DNA of 10,613 nt, from contig CALFLJ010000189.1 in NCBI GenBank assembly GCA_937880335.1, forward strand, positions 1 through 10,613. Reading direction: 5' to 3'. Below the pieces are notes generated by a model. The model was not told the DNA's origin, searched no databases, and saw only the letters and a list, made by a program, of their open reading frames with translations. The position numbers and the translations under genes are program-made. The stretch is from an uncultured Succinatimonas sp. GTDB taxonomy: Bacteria > Pseudomonadota > Gammaproteobacteria > Enterobacterales > Succinivibrionaceae. Below are positions 5,465 to 10,613 of the stretch, in pieces (position 1 is the first letter of the stretch; each line of letters begins with the position of its first letter).

Positions 5465-6710
5465 GTCTGTAATTATTATAGGCGGTGGTATAAGTGGCCT
5501 CTTTGCGGCATGTATGTGCGCTAAAAAAGGGTTTAAAACCACTGTACTTTCATATGGACAAGGAGCTCTTTCCGTTGCTGGTGGCATAATTGATGTTATA
5601 GGTTATGATAAAGATGGAAAACTTATAAAAGATCCCCTTTCCTATATAAACAGACTTCAAGAATCACACCCTTATAAAAAAATTGGTATAGAACAAATAG
5701 AAAAAGCACTGAAGGCATTTTTAGATCTAAGTGAAGATGCCGGTTATCCTTATAAGGGAGACCCTCACCACAATCAGTTAGTTCCCACTGGGATAGGTAC
5801 TTTCAAACCAACTTGTTTAACCCCACCTAGTATAAATGCATCAGTTATAAACCATGCTCAAAGAATAGTTGTAGTTGGTTTTAATGGGTTGAAGGACTAC
5901 TTTTCAGATCTTATCTGTGAAAATCTTAGACAAAATATTACAAACAAGGCTTGTGAAATCATTTCCACAGACATAAATCTCGCTTTTGAGCAAGGAAAAA
6001 ATTGCCGCGATTTAAGTTCACTTGATATTGCCCGTAAGCTTGATACCCATGTTGGGTACCTAAACTTTAAAGAACAGCTAAAGCCCTTTGTTAAACAAAG
6101 TACGGTATTTATCCTTCCCCCAGTATTAGGGGCAAGCCCAACAACTGACTTGCTAGATCTCCTTCATATTGATCTAGATGCAGAATTTGTTGAAGTATCC
6201 GCTATTCCTCCTTCTATAACAGGCTATAGGACTGATCTAATGCTCAAAAACATGGCTCAAAAATTAGGAGTTGAGATTATAGAAAAAGCTCATGTTATTG
6301 GGGCTAATCTAAAGGATGGTCAATGTATAGAGGTTCTGTCCCAGGGATTTGATAAAGTTCGCAGTTATAAAGCCGACAATTTTATTCTTGCCACAGGAGG
6401 CGTTTTTGGTAACGGTCTTATATCTCAAATGGGAAGAATGTACGAGCCTATTTTCAATATTGAGATAAAAGTCCCTAAAAATCAACAGGATTGGTCTTAC
6501 AAATATCTATTCACTGGTAAACCTCAACCATTTGCAACATATGGTATTACAACAGATCAAAGTCTACGGCCTATAAAAGAAGGAAAATTACTTTTAAAAA
6601 ACGTCTATGTTATTGGACGTGCACTTTCAGGTTATGACTTTTGCTATGAAAAATCAGGTAATGGAGTAGCTATATGTTCGGCATATCATGCCGCTTCTTG
6701 TTTGGAGTAA
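5457..6710 (+). CDS. glpB: Anaerobic glycerol-3-phosphate dehydrogenase subunit B (flavoprotein)
   Basis: The 417-residue protein is near the E. coli length of 419. Subunit B pairs with GlpA in the soluble catalytic dimer and is thought to carry FMN and relay electrons to GlpC. The N-terminal dinucleotide motif is GGGISG (9-14). Further family segments are SVAGGIIDVIG near 40, ILPPVLGASP in the middle and FATYGITTDQSLRP plus NVYVIGRALSGYD near the C-terminus. The ATG at 5457 lies inside the end of glpA and has AAGGAG (5444-5449) seven bases upstream. Its stop codon is four bases before glpC. Nothing looks broken. Confidence 0.93.
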   Translation: MNKSVIIIGGGISGLFAACMCAKKGFKTTVLSYGQGALSVAGGIIDVIGYDKDGKLIKDPLSYINRLQESHPYKKIGIEQIEKALKAFLDLSEDAGYPYKGDPHHNQLVPTGIGTFKPTCLTPPSINASVINHAQRIVVVGFNGLKDYFSDLICENLRQNITNKACEIISTDINLAFEQGKNCRDLSSLDIARKLDTHVGYLNFKEQLKPFVKQSTVFILPPVLGASPTTDLLDLLHIDLDAEFVEVSAIPPSITGYRTDLMLKNMAQKLGVEIIEKAHVIGANLKDGQCIEVLSQGFDKVRSYKADNFILATGGVFGNGLISQMGRMYEPIFNIEIKVPKNQQDWSYKYLFTGKPQPFATYGITTDQSLRPIKEGKLLLKNVYVIGRALSGYDFCYEKSGNGVAICSAYHAASCLE

Positions 6711-6714
6711 AGAT

Positions 6715-7929
6715 ATGACAATCTTAAAAACAGATAATCCCGATCAATGCATAAGTTGTAATATCTGTCTTACAGCCTGCCCTGTTGCCAAAGCAACTAT
6801 GCGCTATCGCGGTCCAAAACTTACAGGTCCATCTTTGAGTCGTTTAAGAAAATTAGTAAATGATGATGACTCAATGCTCAAATATTGTTCTAATTGCAAA
6901 AACTGCGAGCGAGTCTGTCCCTCTGGAACACCTATTGCTTCTTTTAATATGAAAGCTCGTTCAGAATTCTTCAAAACACATAATCACTCTATAGCAGATC
7001 ATATTTTGTCTAATAATGAGCTTTTGGGAAAAACAGTTACAAAAATACCATTTTTGCCGATATTAGCAAACTCAGCTATTAAAACAACAAAAAAATTAAA
7101 AGCCTTTGATGTATTGGGTATAAGTTCTAAAGCACCATTACCTCAATATGCAAAAGAAGATTTCTACAGTCTTTTTAAAAAGCTAAACCAACCAAAGTTT
7201 ACAAAAAAAATTGTTTTCTTCCCTGGCTGTTATGTTAACTATAATGAACCTCAGATAGGACTTGACCTTATAAAGATTCTAAATCACCAAGGAATTGAGG
7301 TTATAGTTGATCCACGTTTTAAATGTTGTGGTTCACCGCTTATCTCAACAGGCTTTTTAGATAAGGTTGAAAAACTTGCCTTACATAATACAGAAATTTT
7401 AAGAAACTATGCTTTACAAGGTTATGACATTTTAACAACTTGTACTACATGTGCTTTAATCTTAAAGCAAGAATACAGAGAACTCTTTAGACTAGATAAA
7501 GTAGTTGAAAGCTATGCATGTAAAATGTATGACGCACTTGAATACCTTTCTCTCCTATTAGACAAAGGAGAGCTAAAAAAAGATTTAAATCCACTCAATA
7601 TTGATGTTATCTATCACACCCCTTGCCATCTTAAAGTTCAAGGCTATGGTAGGCCTGTATTTAAAATTCTTCCTCTAATTCCAGGACTTAAGATTGAGGA
7701 TGCAAATGCCGGGTGTTGTGGACTGTCAGGAGTTTATGGTTATAAAAAAGAGACAGGCCATATTGCAAAAATAATAGGAAGTGAACTTAAAGCAAAAATC
7801 TTACAATCTAAAGCTAGCTTAGGAATTAGTGAATGTAATATCTGCCGCTTACAAATGCAAAATGGAAAAAATAAAAAAGCAGTACATCCTTTAAGACTTT
7901 TATGTAAATCATATTTTGGAGGACAGTAA
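6715..7929 (+). CDS. glpC: Anaerobic glycerol-3-phosphate dehydrogenase subunit C (iron-sulfur, membrane anchor)
   Basis: The 404-residue protein compares with 396 in E. coli. GlpC tethers the GlpAB dimer to the inner membrane and passes electrons to menaquinone. Two ferredoxin-type [4Fe-4S] motifs lie at C12-x2-C15-x2-C18-x3-C22-P and C58-x2-C61-x2-C64-x3-C68-P. Two CCG (cysteine-rich) domains follow: FFPGCYVNYN ... KCCGSPL and YHTPCHLK ... GCCGLSG, ending with SECNICRLQM. There is no long transmembrane helix; the family binds the membrane peripherally. I chose ATG 6715 because GGAG is seven bases upstream and MTILKTDNPDQC fits the short leader before the first cluster; an in-frame ATG at 6688 lies within glpB. 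It is the last gene of the glp unit and convergent with tusB. Confidence 0.95.
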   Translation: MTILKTDNPDQCISCNICLTACPVAKATMRYRGPKLTGPSLSRLRKLVNDDDSMLKYCSNCKNCERVCPSGTPIASFNMKARSEFFKTHNHSIADHILSNNELLGKTVTKIPFLPILANSAIKTTKKLKAFDVLGISSKAPLPQYAKEDFYSLFKKLNQPKFTKKIVFFPGCYVNYNEPQIGLDLIKILNHQGIEVIVDPRFKCCGSPLISTGFLDKVEKLALHNTEILRNYALQGYDILTTCTTCALILKQEYRELFRLDKVVESYACKMYDALEYLSLLLDKGELKKDLNPLNIDVIYHTPCHLKVQGYGRPVFKILPLIPGLKIEDANAGCCGLSGVYGYKKETGHIAKIIGSELKAKILQSKASLGISECNICRLQMQNGKNKKAVHPLRLLCKSYFGGQ

Positions 7930-7951
7930 AATACGAAAAAAATTAAATTTT

Positions 7952-7968
7952 AAAACTAAAAGTTTTTT
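7952..7968. terminator. Weak A/T hairpin between convergent glpC and tusB
   Basis: AAAACT-AAA-AGTTTT followed by TT on the plus strand, and an A-run that becomes a T-run for minus-strand transcripts reaching the gap (oligo-A at 7936-7942). The stem has only one G:C pair and could be weak in both directions. It is the only candidate terminator in the 43-base gap; a much stronger hairpin is inside tusB at 8061-8086. Confidence 0.3.
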
Positions 7969-7972
7969 AGAT

Positions 7973-8173
7973 TTAGTACCAAGAGCGAACTTTTTCTGAA
8001 GATAGAAGCAATGAAGATAGTTCTTCTACTTTCATTCGCTCCTCATATAGCAATCCTTTTGGATGGGAGGTATTTTCCTCCCATCCCCTTTTCATAATTA
8101 TAAGAATATCATCATCCCTACTATATTTAAGGCATTCATTTAAAGCCTTTTCTGAAAAAATCAAATTTATCAT
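7973..8173 (-). CDS. tusB: Short TusB-like sulfur relay protein
   Basis: The 66-residue protein compares with 95 in E. coli TusB. The assignment rests on position behind tusD and tusC, on the start MINLIFSEKALNECL and on DDDILIIMKRGW, which resembles the DELLLLQDGV segment of TusB. The end SWY recalls the aromatic end of the family. TusB is the smallest part of the TusBCD hexamer that passes persulfide sulfur to TusE for 2-thiolation of U34 in Lys, Glu and Gln tRNAs. About 30 residues, including most of the usual second half, are missing, and residues from about 30 on do not match well. The ATG is one base after the tusC stop (TAA-G-ATG), so it is probably translated by coupling. A perfect 10-bp GC-rich inverted repeat lies within the coding sequence. 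Confidence 0.6.
   Translation of the reverse strand: MINLIFSEKALNECLKYSRDDDILIIMKRGWEENTSHPKGLLYEERMKVEELSSLLLSSEKVRSWY
8061..8086. repeat. Perfect 10-bp GC-rich inverted repeat inside tusB
   Basis: GGATGGGAGG and CCTCCCATCC enclose a six-base loop TATTTT. It is the most G+C-rich stem in the surrounding AT-rich DNA. On the plus strand it is followed by CC then TTTT, so it could end glpC transcripts that pass the weak A/T hairpin at 7952-7968. On the minus strand it encodes part of the GWEENTSHPKG segment, which has no clear TusB counterpart. Confidence 0.65.
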
Positions 8174-8174
8174 C

Positions 8175-8480
8175 TTAAAAACAAATAATAGTTAATGCAC
8201 ACTTATAAATTTGCCTAATATCACAAACATCCTTTACAGTACAGTATGAAAATGGTATAGCCCTTGAGCTTATAAGAGGAATGTCAAAAAGTTCTAACTG
8301 CTTTAATTTCTTTAAATAAACACTATCTTTTGAACAATTCTCTATTTTAGATAAAAAATCCCCCTCTATAGATACAGAACATTTAAGTTCTAAATCAGAC
8401 AGAGTCATTGCAATTTCAAGACCTTGCTCAAAATCAGAGTTTTTATCAGGATCAGAAGTTATAACAATAATATAATCCAC
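8175..8480 (-). CDS. tusC: Sulfur relay protein TusC
   Basis: The 101-residue member of the DsrE/F-like family is shorter than the 119 of E. coli TusC. It begins MDYIIVITSDPDKNSDFEQGLE, a beta strand and loop typical of the fold, and retains LKKLKQLELFDIPLISSRA, which aligns with the FKLLGLYDIE segment of TusC. TusC is a structural partner of TusB and TusD in the cytoplasmic sulfur carrier complex. The start codon is GTG (complement of 8478-8480), supported by GGAG five bases upstream, and shares one base with the TAG stop of tusD. The C-terminal half after SSRA is divergent. Position and fold segments make the call fairly safe, but identity is low. Confidence 0.75.
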   Translation of the reverse strand: MDYIIVITSDPDKNSDFEQGLEIAMTLSDLELKCSVSIEGDFLSKIENCSKDSVYLKKLKQLELFDIPLISSRAIPFSYCTVKDVCDIRQIYKCALTIICF

Positions 8481-8794
8481 TAAAACTCCAATATTTTATC
8501 TGCTTTAACTATATTGCTAACAAGCTCCATATTACCAGAGAGAATAAAACCAGAATTTAAGTCTTCTGACTTAAATCCTCTTTCTGCAAATGCTCGTCCG
8601 CAAACTAAAATTTCAAATTTAAACTGCTTTGCAATTTTCAATAATGTATCTTGCTCTATACTTGAATTTGACTTAGAAGCCAAAACACAGGCATCAGAAG
8701 TTAAAAAGATGCTTAAAAGCTGCGCCCTTTTTGCTAAATCTTCAATAAGTTTTAGTTTAGGGACAGCTTCTCTTTGAATAATTAATAGTTTCAC
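8480..8794 (-). CDS. tusD: Sulfurtransferase subunit TusD
   Basis: The 104-residue DsrE-family protein compares with 128 in E. coli. TusD carries the catalytic cysteine of TusBCD, receiving sulfur from TusA and handing it to TusE. Cys65 in LVCGRAFAERG matches the position of E. coli Cys78, and the C-terminus LNSGFILSGNMELVSNIVKADKILEF is clearly TusD. The reduction lies between the first strand MKLLII and the catalytic loop. The start is GTG (complement of 8792-8794) overlapping the TGA of ridA as GTGA, without a good Shine-Dalgarno, so translation probably depends on ridA. An earlier start would run inside ridA. Confidence 0.85.
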   Translation of the reverse strand: MKLLIIQREAVPKLKLIEDLAKRAQLLSIFLTSDACVLASKSNSSIEQDTLLKIAKQFKFEILVCGRAFAERGFKSEDLNSGFILSGNMELVSNIVKADKILEF

Positions 8795-9177
8795 TTAACA
8801 GAAACAACCACTTCAATTTCGCACAAAGCGCCTTTAGGCAAATCTATACCACCAACACATGATCGAGCTGGAGGATTTTCCTTAAAAAACTTAGCATAAA
8901 CAGCATTAAATGCTGCAAAATCATTAATATCTTTTAAAAAACAAGTTGTTTTCACAACAGAACAAAGATCACTGCCTGCAGCTTCGACTAAAGCTTTTAC
9001 GTTCTTTAAAGCCTGTTCTGCCTGCGTTGAAATATCATTCCCAACTAAAATCCCTGTTTTTGGATCGAGAGGAATTTGTCCTGAAGCAAATAATAAACCA
9101 CCTACGATTTTACCTTGAACATAGGGGCCAATAGCAGCTGGGGCTTCGCTAGTGCTTAATACCTTAATTTCTGACAT
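8791..9177 (-). CDS. ridA: Enamine/imine deaminase RidA (YjgF/YER057c/UK114 family)
   Basis: The 128-residue protein has the same length as E. coli RidA. RidA hydrolyses 2-aminoacrylate and related enamines released by PLP enzymes acting on serine, threonine or cysteine, preventing damage to PLP enzymes. Active-site residues are conserved: Tyr19 in IGPYVQG, Gly33 in ASGQIP, Arg105 and Cys107 in PARSCV, and Glu120 near the C-terminus. The ATG at 9177 has AAGGTG six bases upstream and gives the standard length; an ATG at 9210 lies in the rpoC terminator loop. It overlaps tusD by four bases (GTGA) and follows the rpoC terminator within 20 bases, leaving no room for its own promoter between. Confidence 0.96.
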   Translation of the reverse strand: MSEIKVLSTSEAPAAIGPYVQGKIVGGLLFASGQIPLDPKTGILVGNDISTQAEQALKNVKALVEAAGSDLCSVVKTTCFLKDINDFAAFNAVYAKFFKENPPARSCVGGIDLPKGALCEIEVVVSVK

Positions 9178-9190
9178 TTTATTCACCTTG

Positions 9191-9222
9191 AAAAACAAAG
9201 CCCACCTCATTAGGTGGGCTTT
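9191..9222 (-). terminator. Rho-independent terminator of rpoC
   Basis: A perfect 11-bp stem (9197-9207 with 9212-9222, four-base loop) with arms AAAGCCCACCT and AGGTGGGCTTT is followed on the minus strand by a T-rich tract (TTTGTTTTT). It starts 18 bases after the rpoC stop codon. T residues also follow it on the plus strand, so it may work in both directions. ridA begins directly beyond it. Confidence 0.85.
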
Positions 9223-9239
9223 TTAAATTTAATTTAGAG

Positions 9240-10613
9240 TTATTCTCCGGTAACGTCCGCAGCCTCAAGAGCAGCACCAAGTTGCTTCTGCAATTCCTCT
9301 GCAGAAACAGTTACTGTCTCAGCTGCACGAGCATTACTGATACGCTCTAATTCGTCACGACGCTGCTTATGATACTTAAATCCAGTACCAGCAGGGATTA
9401 GACGACCCACAATTACATTTTCCTTTAAGCCACGTAATTCGTCAACTTTGCCCTCTACTGAGGCCTCAGTGAGAACACGAGTGGTCTCCTGGAATGAAGC
9501 TGCAGATATAAATGAATCAGTACTTAAGGAAGCCTTAGTTAAACCCATTAAAATATGATTATACTTAACAAGTTTCTTTCCTTCGGCTTGAAGTCTTGCA
9601 TTAACTGCGCGAACATGACTTACTTCAGCATGCTCACCTTCTAAAAACTCAGTACTGTCACCTGGATCTGTGATTTCGCACTTGCGTAACATCTGACGAA
9701 CAATTACTTCAATGTGCTTATCATTGATCTTTACACCCTGCAAACGATAAACGTCTTGAACTTCATTAACAATGTAGTTTGCTACAGCGTTAACACCCCT
9801 TAAACGTAAAATGTCGTGTGGAGACTCAGGACCATCTGCAATCATCTCGCCTTTGGAAACGGTTTCGCCTTCAAAGACATTAAGGTTGCGAGATAAAGCA
9901 ATCATCTCCTCATGAGGCTCTATTGGATCTCCATTTTCATCTGTAGAACCAACTGGAGGTGTAATCATCAAACGACGCTTAGATTTTGTATCCTTACCGA
10001 AGGAAATAGTACCAGATATCTCAGCTAAAATAGCTGGCTCCTTTGGAGCTCTTGCTTCAAAGAGATCTGCTACACGAGGTAAACCACCGGTAATATCCTT
10101 AGTACCGCCTGCAACTTGAGGAATACGAGCGATAACATCACCGATATTAACCTCAGCACCATCCTGTAATTGAACGATAGCTTTAGCTTGAAGCATATAC
10201 TGAGCTGATACAGTAGTTCCTGGAATAAGAACGTCATTACCATTTATATCAACAATTTTAACAGAAGGACGCTTTTCCTTACCTTGAGTTGGACGAGCGG
10301 CAAGCTCACGCACCTCAATAGAGGAAATACCTAAAGCCTCATCTTCCTTCTTATCTACTGTTACACCCTCAATAATATCAGAGAACTTAATGTAACCATG
10401 TACTTCAGAAATAATAGGATGAGTATGAGGGTCCCAACGTGCTACTGTCTGACCAACCTGAACTACATCTCCTTCCTTGACCTCAAGAACAGCACCATAA
10501 GGAATCTTATGACTGTCACGTATAGATCCAAAGTCATCTAAAACAAATAACTCTGATTGACGAGATGTAACTACTACCTTACCCTCTGTATTGATTACAA
10601 ACTTGGAGCTTTC
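9240..10613 (-). CDS. rpoC: RNA polymerase beta' subunit, C-terminal 457 residues (runs off the right edge)
   Basis: The frame is open to the window edge and the visible part aligns with about the last third of the roughly 1,400-residue beta' subunit. Hallmark segments in order are [64 protein letters not shown] [59 protein letters not shown] and [14 protein letters not shown]. The first part (before GGTKDITGG) is the lineage-specific insert of proteobacterial beta'. The protein ends VTGE with an acidic tail as usual. Internal GTG codons (for example at 10313) are not starts. It is normally downstream of rpoB and is followed here by a strong terminator. Confidence 0.98.
   Translation of the reverse strand, partial: ESSKFVINTEGKVVVTSRQSELFVLDDFGSIRDSHKIPYGAVLEVKEGDVVQVGQTVARWDPHTHPIISEVHGYIKFSDIIEGVTVDKKEDEALGISSIEVRELAARPTQGKEKRPSVKIVDINGNDVLIPGTTVSAQYMLQAKAIVQLQDGAEVNIGDVIARIPQVAGGTKDITGGLPRVADLFEARAPKEPAILAEISGTISFGKDTKSKRRLMITPPVGSTDENGDPIEPHEEMIALSRNLNVFEGETVSKGEMIADGPESPHDILRLRGVNAVANYIVNEVQDVYRLQGVKINDKHIEVIVRQMLRKCEITDPGDSTEFLEGEHAEVSHVRAVNARLQAEGKKLVKYNHILMGLTKASLSTDSFISAASFQETTRVLTEASVEGKVDELRGLKENVIVGRLIPAGTGFKYHKQRRDELERISNARAAETVTVSAEELQKQLGAALEAADVTGE

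Noticed and set aside
6046..6062. Inverted repeat TACCCA-TGT-TGGGTA inside glpB
   Set aside because: Six-base stem within a well-conserved gene with no T-run; no reason to assign a function.
6688..6714. ATG at 6688 as the glpC start
   Set aside because: It lies within the end of glpB without a ribosome binding site; ATG 6715 has GGAG at seven bases and fits the short leader before the first Fe-S motif.
9178..9210. ATG at 9210 as the ridA start
   Set aside because: It falls in the loop of the rpoC terminator; ATG 9177 has AAGGTG at six bases and yields exactly 128 residues.

Overview
The window looks like a chromosomal segment of an AT-rich gammaproteobacterium. RpoC, S12, S7, GlpT and RidA are all close to their enterobacterial counterparts. 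The gene order rpoC ... tusDCB ... rpsL-rpsG is a gammaproteobacterial arrangement. An anaerobic glycerol-3-phosphate dehydrogenase (GlpABC) is present with an FNR-like promoter site, and the DNA is strongly A+T rich. I therefore suspect an anaerobic gut or rumen lineage such as Succinivibrionaceae, but this placement is inference, not proof.

Layout, left to right. Positions 1-740 (minus strand) hold the start of the str operon: the 5' part of rpsG, complete rpsL, a hairpin at the predicted 5' end of the rpsL mRNA, and a good sigma70-type promoter. Positions 860-1618 (minus) encode a DeoR-family regulator, more like YgbI-type members than the classical GlpR as far as I recall them. Positions 1619-2437 are an 819-bp non-coding divergent region with repeated TTTGTGAA-type motifs, a CRP-like box, an FNR-like box and candidate operators. 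Positions 2438-7929 (plus) are glpT-glpA-glpB-glpC, with a strong terminator-like hairpin between glpT and glpA. Positions 7973-9177 (minus) are ridA-tusD-tusC-tusB, overlapping or nearly abutting, with short Tus proteins. Positions 9240-10613 (minus) are the C-terminal third of rpoC with its own terminator.

How the genes work together. GlpT imports sn-glycerol-3-phosphate in exchange for phosphate. GlpA/GlpB oxidise it to dihydroxyacetone phosphate, and the membrane-anchoring Fe-S subunit GlpC passes electrons to the quinone pool, which suits fumarate or another anaerobic acceptor. The divergent regulator is the obvious candidate controller, with CRP (carbon status) and FNR (anoxia) sites upstream of glpT. 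No glpK, glpF, glpQ or glpD is in the window.

The main points of interest are: insertion of the glp locus between tusB and rpsL, which are neighbours in E. coli; the unusual regulator with a non-GlpR repeat array; premature termination or attenuation between transporter and dehydrogenase; and the ridA-tusDCB unit lying directly behind the rpoC terminator with reduced Tus proteins and a GC-rich hairpin inside tusB. I did not see CRISPR arrays, tRNA or rRNA genes, transposases or phage genes.
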